Source: Flavobacteria bacterium MS024-3C
GTDB taxonomy: Bacteria > Bacteroidota > Bacteroidia > Flavobacteriales > Flavobacteriaceae
DNA length: 64,000 nucleotides
Reading direction: 5' to 3'
Assembly: GCA_000173115.1 (NCBI GenBank)
Contig: ABVW01000003.1
Span: 1-64,000, forward strand
The position numbers and the translations under genes were made by a program. Under the pieces are notes generated by a model. It was not told the DNA's origin, searched no databases, and saw only the letters and a list, made by a program, of their open reading frames with translations. Of the stretch, positions 25,418 through 33,443 are shown in pieces. How positions within the stretch are numbered: position 1 is the first letter of the stretch; every line of letters begins with the position of its first letter.

Positions 25418-26524
25418 ATGAAAGAAGATTTTTATGACATATTAGGTATTTCTAAAAGTGCCACAGCTGCAGAGATTAAAAAGGCTTATAGGAAAAAAGC
25501 CATTGAGTACCATCCAGATAAAAATCCTGGAGATTCAAAAGCAGAAGAGCTTTTTAAAAAATCTGCAGAGGCTTACGAAGTTTTAAGTGACCCTAATAAA
25601 AAAGCCAAATATGATCAGTATGGTCACCAAGCATTTGAAGGTGGATTTGGTGGCGGTGGCGGAATGAATATGGATGACATATTTAGCCAATTTGGTGATG
25701 TTTTTGGTGGTGCCTTTGGAGGTGGATTTGGTGGATTCGGCGGCGGCGGCCAGCGAAGGGCTAAAGGGAGTAACCTTAGGATTAGGGTGAAACTAAATCT
25801 TGAAGAGGTAGCACAAGGGGTAGAGAAGACCGTAAAAGTCCGAAGAAAAAAGCAGGCAGATGGGGTTACTTATAAGACTTGCGCCACTTGTAATGGTCAG
25901 GGTCAAGTCACTAAAATTGCCAACACCATATTGGGTAGGATGCAAACGGCTGCAACCTGTAGTAGCTGTAGTGGAAGCGGACAAATTATAGATTCCAAGC
26001 CAAATGATGCTGACGCTCAAGGAATGGTGGTTCAGGAAGACACTGTGAGTATTCAAATACCTGCAGGAGTAGAAGACGGAATGCAGTTAAAAGTTGGAGG
26101 AAAAGGCAATGATGCTCCTGGAAATGGTGTTCCTGGTGACTTAATAGTTGCCATTGAGACTTTAGAGCATGAGACCTTGAAAAGAGAAGGAGATAACCTT
26201 CATTATGATTTATATATCAGTTTATCAGACGCTGTATTGGGGACTTCTAAAGATATTGATACTGTTTCTGGTAAAGCCAGAATTAAACTTGAGCCTGGTC
26301 TGCAGTCTGGAAAAATATTAAGACTCAGAGGTAAAGGTATCAAGAGTATTAATGGTTATGGAGCGGGAGATTTATTGGTGCACGTTAATGTATGGACACC
26401 AAAAGAATTGAATAAAGAGCAAAGGACCTTTTTTGAAAAGATGCAAGGAAATGAAAATTTTGAACCAAAGCCGGAAAAATCTGATAAGTCATTTTTTGAA
26501 AAGGTAAAAGATATGTTTGCTTAA
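25418..26524 (+). CDS. dnaJ: Chaperone DnaJ with only two zinc motifs
   Basis: 368 residues: J domain 4-65 with HPD at 32-34, Gly/Phe linker about 74-112, CxxCxGxG motifs at 155-162 (CATCNGQG) and 181-188 (CSSCSGSG), then the two substrate-binding beta domains (IQIPAGVEDGMQL). Canonical DnaJ has four CxxCxGxG motifs; the first and fourth are absent and replaced by RRKKQADGV and NDADAQGM. I recall this form from other flavobacteria, so it is a lineage trait, not damage. Co-chaperone of DnaK. Confidence 0.95.
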   Translation: MKEDFYDILGISKSATAAEIKKAYRKKAIEYHPDKNPGDSKAEELFKKSAEAYEVLSDPNKKAKYDQYGHQAFEGGFGGGGGMNMDDIFSQFGDVFGGAFGGGFGGFGGGGQRRAKGSNLRIRVKLNLEEVAQGVEKTVKVRRKKQADGVTYKTCATCNGQGQVTKIANTILGRMQTAATCSSCSGSGQIIDSKPNDADAQGMVVQEDTVSIQIPAGVEDGMQLKVGGKGNDAPGNGVPGDLIVAIETLEHETLKREGDNLHYDLYISLSDAVLGTSKDIDTVSGKARIKLEPGLQSGKILRLRGKGIKSINGYGAGDLLVHVNVWTPKELNKEQRTFFEKMQGNENFEPKPEKSDKSFFEKVKDMFA

Positions 26525-26554
26525 ACCTTTTTGTTGTTTTATGTAGAATTTATG

Positions 26555-26655
26555 TATATTTGATTTTTACTTAATAGTATAACTATTAGGTAATTCTTTT
26601 TCATAGCAATTTTTTTTCCCATCCTTAGAACTCGTTTTAAGGGTGGGTTTTGCTT
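26555..26655 (+). ncRNA. Candidate small RNA or attenuated leader before mscS
   Basis: A -7 box TATATTTG (26555-26562) is followed by a small palindrome TAATAGT-ATA-ACTATTA (26572-26588) and then a terminator-like hairpin, CCCATCCTTA (26618-26627) with TAAGGGTGGG (26638-26647) and a T-rich tail. Promoter, stem and terminator within 100 bases fit a short transcript of about 80-90 bases, or a leader that attenuates mscS at 26712. No family recognised. Confidence 0.35.
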
Positions 26656-26711
26656 TTAAAGGCCGCTTGGTGTCAGTTTATTTGCTTATTTTAGAAGCGT
26701 AAATAATTCTT

Positions 26712-27560
26712 ATGAATGCGATTCAGAAATTTTTAGGGCTTATAAAAAATGCGCTGACTACTCCATTGTTCCCATCGGATACAATTCATATTACCATAGG
26801 GACTATTCTTTTAATTATAACAGCCCTAATTTTTGTAAGTTATCTTTTGAAGCTTATTAAAAAGATTGTGAATGCAAAATTACCTGAAGAAGACAAAAAT
26901 AAGTTTGCAAGCATATTTGGGTTTTTAAAGTATCTCTTTTATATACTGGTTACGATAACGGTCTTACATTCTTCCGGTATTGATCTCACTGTTTTTCTTA
27001 CAGCCTCTGCCGCTTTATTTGTTGGTCTTGGTTTTGCACTTCAATACTTATTTCAAGACATTATTTCAGGTATTTTGATCATTTTAGATCAATCACTACA
27101 CGTTGGAGACATTATTGAAGTAGATCAGAAGGTGGGTAAGGTATTTGAAATTAAATTGAGAACCACCAGAGCCATTACCAGAGACGACAAGGTGATAGTC
27201 ATTCCAAATCATATTTTCCTAACAAACAGTATTTTTAATTATACGCAAAACCATAAAACAACCCGTGAAAAGGTCACTATAGGCGTGTCTTATGCATCAG
27301 ATATAAATTTAGTGACTGATTTACTGGTGTCAGTAGCTGTAGCTCAAAAAGGCGTCTTAAAATCTCCTAAACCTTTTGTTTTATTTGATGATTTCGGAGA
27401 TTCCGCCCTGGTATTTTCGCTGCACTTTTCTATTGCAGATTCTTTCACGGATCCCAAGTTGAAAAGTGAGATTCGTTATAAAATTGCAGCGATTTTTAAA
27501 GATAATAAGGTGTCCATTCCATTTCCACAAAGAGATGTTCACCTGTATAAACATCCCTAA
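26712..27560 (+). CDS. mscS: MscS family mechanosensitive channel
   Basis: 282 residues. Two N-terminal membrane segments, the pore helix TASAALFVGLGFALQ and the beta-domain start DIISGILIILDQ, then VGDIIEVDQKVGKV. The C-terminal vestibule domain is complete (PFPQRDVHLYKHP). Opens under membrane tension to release solutes in the inner membrane. The next gene begins at the base after its stop, so it is translationally close to the response regulator. Confidence 0.9.
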   Translation: MNAIQKFLGLIKNALTTPLFPSDTIHITIGTILLIITALIFVSYLLKLIKKIVNAKLPEEDKNKFASIFGFLKYLFYILVTITVLHSSGIDLTVFLTASAALFVGLGFALQYLFQDIISGILIILDQSLHVGDIIEVDQKVGKVFEIKLRTTRAITRDDKVIVIPNHIFLTNSIFNYTQNHKTTREKVTIGVSYASDINLVTDLLVSVAVAQKGVLKSPKPFVLFDDFGDSALVFSLHFSIADSFTDPKLKSEIRYKIAAIFKDNKVSIPFPQRDVHLYKHP

Positions 27561-28730
27561 ATGAATTCAAATATTCTTGTTGTTGAAGATGAAGCAGCTA
27601 TTAGTAGGGTGCTTGTAAAAATACTATCAGAAGCCTTTGAGACTTATGAAATAGAGGCTGCCTTTGATGGGCAATCTGCTATTGAAATGATTCAAAGCAA
27701 GGACTATGCCTTAGTTTTATGTGATATTAAAATGCCTAAAATGGATGGGGTAGAAGTGCTTATTAAAGCTAAAGAAATTGCGCCATTTACTTCATTCATT
27801 ATGATATCTGGTCATGGCGATCTTGAAACTGCTGTGGAAACAATGCGATTGGGTGCTTTTGATTATATTTCAAAACCGCCTGATTTAAACAGGTTGTTGA
27901 CCGCTGCAAGGAATGCCCTTGAGAAAAAAGATTTATTGGTTGAGAATACTTTGCTCAAACAAAAAGTATCTAATGGATATGAAATGATCGGTGAAAGTGA
28001 AGTCATATCTCATGTGCAACAAATGATTGATAAAGTAGCTCCAACAGACGCAAGGGTTTTGATTACTGGCCCTAATGGAAGTGGAAAAGAATTGGTTGCC
28101 CATTGGATTCACCAAAAAGGGCCTAGGCTAACAGCAGCCTTTGTAGAGGTGAATTGTGCTGCTATTCCTTCTGAACTTATTGAAAGTGAATTATTTGGTC
28201 ACGTAAAAGGGGCTTTTACCTCTGCTGTAAAAGATCGGTCAGGAAAATTTGAAATGGCACATGGGGGTACCCTATTTTTAGATGAGATAGGGGATATGAG
28301 TCTTTCTGCTCAGGCTAAAGTACTTAGGGCTTTACAAGAGCAAAAAATCACTAGGGTAGGCTCTGATAAAGACATTAAAGTAGATGTGCGGGTTTTAGCT
28401 GCCACTAATAAAAACCTTAAAGAAGAGATTAAGGAAGGGCGTTTTAGAGAAGATTTATACCACCGTTTGGCCGTAATTATTATTGATGTACCGGCTTTAA
28501 ATGAACGAAAAGAAGACATTCCATTGCTGATTAATCATTTTTCAAATCAAATAGCCAATGCTCAGGGTGCCCAACCCAAAGTTTTTTCACAAGAGGCCAT
28601 TAGTGCGCTACAGTCTTATGATTGGACTGGAAATATTAGAGAATTACGCAATGTTGTTGAGCGACTGTTAATTTTAGGCGCTACTGAAATAAGCAGTGAA
28701 GACGTGCGTTTATTTGCTTCTAAAAATTAA
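27561..28730 (+). CDS. Sigma-54-dependent response regulator without a DNA-binding domain
   Basis: 389 residues. Receiver domain 1-120 with phospho-acceptor Asp55 (LVLCDIKMPKMDG); AAA+ domain with Walker A GPNGSGKE at 170-177, the sigma-54-contacting loop GAFTSA at 217-222 and Walker B GTLFLDEIGD near 236-245; R-finger region WTGNIRELRNVVERL. The protein ends 15-20 residues after this, so the Fis-type helix-turn-helix of NtrC is absent. No histidine kinase gene is nearby. It must act on sigma-54 RNA polymerase from solution or through a partner. Confidence 0.9.
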   Translation: MNSNILVVEDEAAISRVLVKILSEAFETYEIEAAFDGQSAIEMIQSKDYALVLCDIKMPKMDGVEVLIKAKEIAPFTSFIMISGHGDLETAVETMRLGAFDYISKPPDLNRLLTAARNALEKKDLLVENTLLKQKVSNGYEMIGESEVISHVQQMIDKVAPTDARVLITGPNGSGKELVAHWIHQKGPRLTAAFVEVNCAAIPSELIESELFGHVKGAFTSAVKDRSGKFEMAHGGTLFLDEIGDMSLSAQAKVLRALQEQKITRVGSDKDIKVDVRVLAATNKNLKEEIKEGRFREDLYHRLAVIIIDVPALNERKEDIPLLINHFSNQIANAQGAQPKVFSQEAISALQSYDWTGNIRELRNVVERLLILGATEISSEDVRLFASKN

Positions 28731-28740
28731 AATAGATAAT

Positions 28741-30135
28741 ATGAAATTGAGACTAATTATTCTGTTCACTTTTTGTGGCATCGGCCTTCAGGCCCAAGAA
28801 AATTTAGATAATTCCTTTATTAAAAGTATCTATGATACTGCACTAAGTGAGAGTAGGTCATACGATTGGCTGAACCATTTGTCCAACCAGATTGGAGGGC
28901 GTTTGTCTGGATCGGTTCAAGCAGAACAGGCAGTAGATTATACCTATAAAGTGATCGAAAATTTGAAGCTAGACAAGCTTTGGAAGCAAGAAATAACCGT
29001 ACCAAAGTGGGTGAGGGGAACCCCTGAATTTGCCTATATGGAATTGTCTCCTGGGGCAACTACGAACATTCCTATTCTAGCATTGGGTGGATCTGTGGCC
29101 ACACCTTCTTTAGGAATCAAAGCGGAACTTATTGAAGTGACCTATTTGGATGAATTGAAAACATTGGGCAAAAAAGCCATTTCTGGTAAAATAGTTTTTT
29201 TCAATAGGCCTATGGACCCTAAAATGATCAATACATTTAATACTTATTCAAAAGCGGTGGATCAAAGGTCTAAGGGCGCAGCTGAGGCTGCTAAATATGG
29301 TGCTCTAGGTGTGATAGTGAGGTCTATGAATTTAAGATTAGATGACTTTCCTCACACTGGTGGTATGTCTTATGGTGGCCTTTCTGACGCCATGAAAATT
29401 CCTGCTGCAGCGGTCTCTACAAACCATGCAAATTTTTTAAGCACTACCCTAAAATTAAACCCTTCTTTGAAATTTTATTTCAAACAAAATTGCAGAACAC
29501 TTGCAGATGTGCCTTCTCACAATGTGATTGGAGAAATTAGGGGCAGTGAATTCCCTGAGGAAATTATTGTTATTGGTGGGCATTTAGATTCTTGGGATGT
29601 AGGAGATGGTGCCCATGACGACGGTGCAGGTTGCGTGCAAAGCATGGCTGTTTTAGAGATACTAAAGAAGCTAAATTACACCCCAAAAAGAACGATTAGG
29701 GTAGTGATGTTTATGAATGAAGAAAATGGACTTAGGGGTGGAACAGCTTATGCCAAAAGAGCCGTTGAGCTGGGGGAGCAACATATATTCGCCCTTGAGA
29801 GTGACTCTGGTGGCTTTACACCTAGGGGTTTTTCCTTTGATGCGTCTGCTGCAAACATGTCACAAATCATGGAATGGAAAGTGTTATTTGAACCTTATAT
29901 GGCCCACACTTTCACAGAAGGTGGTTCGGGCGCAGATATTGGACCTTTAAAAAATGAGGGCATTGTTTTGGCCGGATTGAGGCCAGATTCTCAGCGTTAT
30001 TTTGACCACCACCACGCAGCTACAGATACTTTTGATGCGGTGAATAAGAGAGAGTTGGATATGGGGTCAGCAGCAATGACTGCCCTGGTATATTTATTTG
30101 ATCGCTATGGTTTAGAAGCTGCTGAAATTAAATAG
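28741..30135 (+). CDS. Secreted M28 family metallopeptidase
   Basis: 464 residues from the ATG at 28741 (an upstream in-frame start at 28696 would overlap the regulator gene). Signal peptide MKLRLIILFTFCGIGLQA. PA-domain-like insert in the N half; zinc ligands in GGHLDSWDVGDGAHDDGAG, NEENGLRGG, ESDSGGF and HHHAATDTF. Closest in pattern to carboxypeptidase Q-like aminopeptidases. Probably periplasmic or outer-membrane-facing peptide breakdown. Ten bases after the regulator stop. Confidence 0.88.
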   Translation: MKLRLIILFTFCGIGLQAQENLDNSFIKSIYDTALSESRSYDWLNHLSNQIGGRLSGSVQAEQAVDYTYKVIENLKLDKLWKQEITVPKWVRGTPEFAYMELSPGATTNIPILALGGSVATPSLGIKAELIEVTYLDELKTLGKKAISGKIVFFNRPMDPKMINTFNTYSKAVDQRSKGAAEAAKYGALGVIVRSMNLRLDDFPHTGGMSYGGLSDAMKIPAAAVSTNHANFLSTTLKLNPSLKFYFKQNCRTLADVPSHNVIGEIRGSEFPEEIIVIGGHLDSWDVGDGAHDDGAGCVQSMAVLEILKKLNYTPKRTIRVVMFMNEENGLRGGTAYAKRAVELGEQHIFALESDSGGFTPRGFSFDASAANMSQIMEWKVLFEPYMAHTFTEGGSGADIGPLKNEGIVLAGLRPDSQRYFDHHHAATDTFDAVNKRELDMGSAAMTALVYLFDRYGLEAAEIK

Positions 30136-30171
30136 AATTCTTATATTTGCCCTTCATTAAAAAAAGTGATT

Positions 30172-31104
30172 ATGCAAGACGGAATTTACGCCAAATTCAA
30201 TACCTCTAAAGGCGCTATTACAGTAAAATTAACCCATGACAAAACACCTGGTACTGTAGGTAACTTAGTGGCATTGGCAGAGGGAAGTTTAGAAAATAAT
30301 GTAAAACCACAAGGAACCCCTTACTACGATGGATTAAAATTCCATAGGGTTATTCCAGATTTCATGATACAAGGGGGGTGTCCTTTAGGAACAGGAACTG
30401 GTGACGGTGGATATAAGTTTGACGACGAATTTCACCCAGATTTAACACATAATGGACCTGGTATATTGTCAATGGCTAATGCTGGACCAGGGACCAATGG
30501 AACGCAGTTTTTTATTACGCATATAGCGACGCCTTGGTTGGATAATAAACACACTGTTTTTGGGCATGTGGTAGAAGGACAAGATGTTGTAGACGCAATA
30601 GCTCAAGGAGACACTTTAGACACTTTAGAGATTCTAAGGGTTGGAGCAGCAGCTGAGGCTTGGAATGCGGTAGAAGCTTTCAGAACTTTTGAGGGATCTA
30701 GAGAAAAGCGTTTGGCTGAAGCTAAAGCGGCTCAAACAGATGCTTTGGATCAAGTATCTGCTGGTTTTTCTGAGACTGCTTCTGGATTGAGATATCAGAT
30801 TATTCAAAAAGGTACTGGTGCTAAAGCGGAAAAGGGTCAGCAAGTTTCAGTGCATTATCAAGGTACACTAATAGATGGAACTGTTTTTGATTCTTCCTAT
30901 AAAAGAAAAGAGCCTATTGAATTTCAATTGGGTATTGGTCAAGTAATCTCAGGTTGGGATGAAGGCTTACAATTGTTACACGTAGGTGATAAAGCCCGAT
31001 TTGTAATTCCATCTGATTTGGCATATGGAAGTGCTGGTGCTGGTGGTGTTATTCCTCCAGATGCTATTTTGGTTTTTGATGTAGAGCTTGTAGGGGCTAA
31101 GTAA
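30172..31104 (+). CDS. Cyclophilin-FKBP fusion peptidylprolyl isomerase
   Basis: 310 residues from the ATG at 30172 (an in-frame GTG lies two codons upstream). Residues about 5-165 are a cyclophilin (KFHRVIPDFMIQGG, GPGTNGTQFFITH, WLDNKHTVFGHV); about 205-310 an FKBP domain (QVSVHYQGTLIDGTVFDSSY, GWDEGLQLLHVGDKARFVIP, GVIPPDAILVFDVELV). A short helical linker (EKRLAEAKAAQTDALDQV) joins them. No signal peptide, so cytoplasmic. Dual-family immunophilins in this order have been described from a few flavobacteria and spirochaetes. Confidence 0.9.
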   Translation: MQDGIYAKFNTSKGAITVKLTHDKTPGTVGNLVALAEGSLENNVKPQGTPYYDGLKFHRVIPDFMIQGGCPLGTGTGDGGYKFDDEFHPDLTHNGPGILSMANAGPGTNGTQFFITHIATPWLDNKHTVFGHVVEGQDVVDAIAQGDTLDTLEILRVGAAAEAWNAVEAFRTFEGSREKRLAEAKAAQTDALDQVSAGFSETASGLRYQIIQKGTGAKAEKGQQVSVHYQGTLIDGTVFDSSYKRKEPIEFQLGIGQVISGWDEGLQLLHVGDKARFVIPSDLAYGSAGAGGVIPPDAILVFDVELVGAK

Positions 31105-31117
31105 TATAAAATTTTTG

Positions 31118-31188
31118 CTGACAACACCACAGTATACTGACAATACCAAAGTATACTGGCAACACCACAGCAGAAATGGTGTTGTCAG
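31118..31188. repeat. Three 19-bp tandem repeats closed by an inverted arm
   Basis: Units at 31118-31136 (CTGACAACACCACAGTATA), 31137-31155 and 31156-31174 differ at a few bases; GGTGTTGTCAG at 31178-31188 is the reverse complement of the start of unit 1, so the array can fold into alternative hairpins. Too few and too short for CRISPR. Confidence 0.8.
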
Positions 31189-31197
31189 TAATAATGA

Positions 31198-31227
31198 GGA
31201 TTTTAAAATCCAAGCCTCGCGAGGCTT
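31198..31227. repeat. Two abutting perfect palindromes
   Basis: GGATTTTAAAATCC (31198-31211) is followed without a gap by AAGCCTCGCGAGGCTT (31212-31227). Together with the array before and the terminator after, the spacer between the isomerase and cspA is almost entirely inverted repeats. Confidence 0.8.
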
Positions 31228-31249
31228 TAAGTGTTTTAACTTCATAAAA

Positions 31250-31281
31250 AAAGCCTGTCCAAATGGACAGGCTTTAGTTTT
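31250..31281. terminator. Terminator of cspA (bidirectional)
   Basis: AAAGCCTGTCC (31250-31260) and GGACAGGCTTT (31265-31275) around AAAT, with A and T runs. Confidence 0.88.
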
Positions 31282-31300
31282 TTGAAAAGGTTGTATATGA

Positions 31301-31492
31301 TTAGATCACTTTAACGTTTACCGCATTCAATCCTTTTTTTCCTTGCTCAAGTTCGAATTCTACTTCATCCCCTTCACGAATCTCATCGATTAAACCTGAG
31401 ATGTGTACGAAATGTTCTTTACCTGCTCCTTCTTCACTGATAAAACCGAATCCTTTGGTGTCGTTGAAGAATTTTACTGTTCCTTTGTTCAT
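31301..31492 (-). CDS. cspA: Cold-shock protein
   Basis: 63 residues, one OB-fold cold-shock domain: RNP1 KGFGFI and RNP2 HFVHIS, start MNKGTVKFFN. Binds single-stranded RNA/DNA and melts mRNA structure. Monocistronic. The -7 box TACATTTG (31522-31529, minus strand) lies about 30 bases before the ATG, so the leader is short, unlike the long cold-sensing leader of E. coli cspA. Confidence 0.95.
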   Translation of the reverse strand: MNKGTVKFFNDTKGFGFISEEGAGKEHFVHISGLIDEIREGDEVEFELEQGKKGLNAVNVKVI

Positions 31493-31521
31493 TACTAAAA
31501 ATTAAAAAATTATATTAGTTG

Positions 31522-31529
31522 CAAATGTA
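31522..31529 (-). promoter_or_regulatory. -7 box of cspA
   Basis: TACATTTG on the minus strand matches TAnnTTTG; no clear -33 at the expected distance. Confidence 0.45.
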
Positions 31530-31606
31530 AGATATATATTTATAAATCCTTTCAATTAAGTGACTTATATTTTTAATTGCCTAAAAATAATACATAATTC
31601 TACTAA

Positions 31607-32149
31607 ATGAGTGCCTCAAATTTTGACCCAATAGTATTTCCAATTGGGAAGTATACGCCTGTAGGTCAGTTTAATCGCCTGCAAATAAACGAATGGATAG
31701 CGGAAGTGGATCAGTTACCTACTTTACTTGCAAAGCTATCTAGTCAGTTCAAAGAATCATTTTTAGATAGCTCTCTTAGATCTGGCGCATGGACCATAAG
31801 ACAACTCATTCATCATATTGCGGACAGTCACCATCATGCGTATACCCGGTTTAAATGGACCCTCACTGAAAATGAACCAATGATAAAAGCTTATGATGAA
31901 AAAGCTTGGTCTGCGCTTTCAGATGCAACAGCACCCATACAACTCTCTTTAGACCATCTTAGTTCAGTACACCGTAAGTGGGTTTTTTTATTAGAGAAAA
32001 TGAATGAGAATGACTTTAGCAAGCGTTTTCAACATCCAGAGACCAAGTCTTTTCATTTTTTGTATGATTATTTAGGGGTTTATGCCTGGCATGGCAACCA
32101 CCATCTGGCTCAAATAAAGGAAGCTTTTTCAAGATTTAATCAAAATTGA
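31607..32149 (+). CDS. DinB/YfiT family protein, putative bacillithiol transferase
   Basis: 180 residues. Matches the YfiT branch of DinB four-helix proteins: start region PIVFPIGKYTPVGQF, metal-binding WTIRQLIHHIADSHHHAYTRFK, and WHGNHHLAQI. The three conserved histidines (one in the HHIADSH helix, two in HGNHH) bind a divalent metal. YfiT/BstA relatives add bacillithiol to electrophiles; Bacteroidota make bacillithiol, so this is plausible but not shown here. Confidence 0.82.
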   Translation: MSASNFDPIVFPIGKYTPVGQFNRLQINEWIAEVDQLPTLLAKLSSQFKESFLDSSLRSGAWTIRQLIHHIADSHHHAYTRFKWTLTENEPMIKAYDEKAWSALSDATAPIQLSLDHLSSVHRKWVFLLEKMNENDFSKRFQHPETKSFHFLYDYLGVYAWHGNHHLAQIKEAFSRFNQN

Positions 32150-32187
32150 TATTTTTAAAATAAACCTAAATTTTTAACACAACACCT

Positions 32188-32529
32188 ATGGAGTCCAATC
32201 AGATAAATTGGGGTGATTTTGAAAAAGTAGCTATCCGTGTTGGTACAGTTATAGATGCATTAGATTTCCCTGAGGCACACAAACCAGCCTACAAACTTTT
32301 TATTGATTTTGGGGTACCTACGGGTGTACTGAAAACGTCTGCTCAAATCACCAAGCTTTACAGTAAAAAGGAATTGATTGGAAAACAACTCATAGCGGTT
32401 GTTAATTTTCCAGAAAAGCAAATTGCCCATTTTAAAAGTCAATGTTTGGTTTTGGGTGCAGTGAATGGAGACGAGGTTACTTTACTACAGCCTATGTCTA
32501 AAGTTAAGAACGGATTAAAAATTTCATAA
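32188..32529 (+). CDS. csaA: tRNA-binding protein CsaA-like
   Basis: 113 residues, one OB-fold tRNA-binding domain of the EMAP/Trbp111 type: VAIRVGTVIDALDFPEA, LKTSAQITKLYSKKELIGKQ, IAVVNFPEKQIAHFKSQCLVLG. CsaA binds tRNA as a dimer and has been linked to protein export in Bacillus. Two bases before the next gene, so co-transcribed. Confidence 0.88.
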   Translation: MESNQINWGDFEKVAIRVGTVIDALDFPEAHKPAYKLFIDFGVPTGVLKTSAQITKLYSKKELIGKQLIAVVNFPEKQIAHFKSQCLVLGAVNGDEVTLLQPMSKVKNGLKIS

Positions 32530-32531
32530 TA

Positions 32532-33443
32532 TTGTTGGAACAAGCACAGATTAACTTTAATAATGACAGTATTTGGGTTTTAAATATAGCCCTAGCTTTT
32601 GTGATGTTTGGAATTGCTTTATCTATTGATTGGCGCGATTTTAAACCAGTTGTTTTAAAGCCAAAGGCACTCATTGTGGGTGTTGCCAGTCAATTTTTAA
32701 TTTTTCCCCTAATCAGTTTTTTACTTGTTCTGTTTTTAAAACCGGCACCTAGTATTGCTTTAGGAATGATTTTAGTAGCTGCATGTCCTGGAGGAAATAT
32801 CTCTAATTTTATCACTCATTTTTCAAGAGGGAATGACGCCTTGTCAGTTAGTTTAACAGCCATTGCGACACTTTTAGCCGTAGTAATGACCCCATTAAAT
32901 CTTGCTTTTTGGGGTAATTTGTATGAACCCACTTCAGTTATTTTGAAATCTGTGTCGGTGGAGCCCATTGAAATGGTAAAATTAGTGGGTTTGATTTTGG
33001 GAGTTCCGTTGGTTTTAGGGATGTTTATTCGTGAAAAATTCCCTCTTTTTTCCCAAAGGACGTCTATTGTCATGAAAAAACTTTCCCTGCTTTTTTTTAT
33101 AGCCCTTATCTTTCTGGCTCTGGGAAATAACTTGGAGGCTTTTGAGCGCTATGTAATGGAGGTTTTTTGGTTGGTGTTACTTCACAATTTTGTTGCTTTT
33201 GCTACAGGTTTTAGCTTGGCTAAATGGTGGGGACTATCTTGGAAAGACACCAAGACAATTACCATTGAAACAGGCATTCAAAATTCAGGACTTGGCCTAC
33301 TCTTGATATTTACTTTTTTTGATGGTTTAGGGGGCATGGCTATATTAACTGCTTTCTGGGGAATTTGGCATTTGATTTCTGGCTTGTTGTTGGGGACTTT
33401 TCTTAGAAATTATCCCACTTTAAATGAGGAAGCTTATGAATAG
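32532..33443 (+). CDS. Bile acid:sodium symporter family transporter
   Basis: 303 residues from a TTG (two consecutive TTG codons, 32532 and 32535). Nine to ten membrane segments; family features AACPGGNISNFITHFSRGN and ETGIQNSGLGLLLIF mark the two crossing motifs that bind Na+ and substrate. Substrate unknown; bacterial relatives carry organic acids such as pantoate. Coupled to csaA (2-base gap) and to the acyltransferase (overlap). Confidence 0.82.
   Translation: MLEQAQINFNNDSIWVLNIALAFVMFGIALSIDWRDFKPVVLKPKALIVGVASQFLIFPLISFLLVLFLKPAPSIALGMILVAACPGGNISNFITHFSRGNDALSVSLTAIATLLAVVMTPLNLAFWGNLYEPTSVILKSVSVEPIEMVKLVGLILGVPLVLGMFIREKFPLFSQRTSIVMKKLSLLFFIALIFLALGNNLEAFERYVMEVFWLVLLHNFVAFATGFSLAKWWGLSWKDTKTITIETGIQNSGLGLLLIFTFFDGLGGMAILTAFWGIWHLISGLLLGTFLRNYPTLNEEAYE

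Noticed and set aside
31118-31188. Possible CRISPR array
   Set aside because: Units are 19 bases and directly abutting with no spacers, only three copies, and no cas genes in the window.
33424-33443. Frameshift between symporter and acyltransferase
   Set aside because: Both proteins are complete; the overlap is normal translational coupling.
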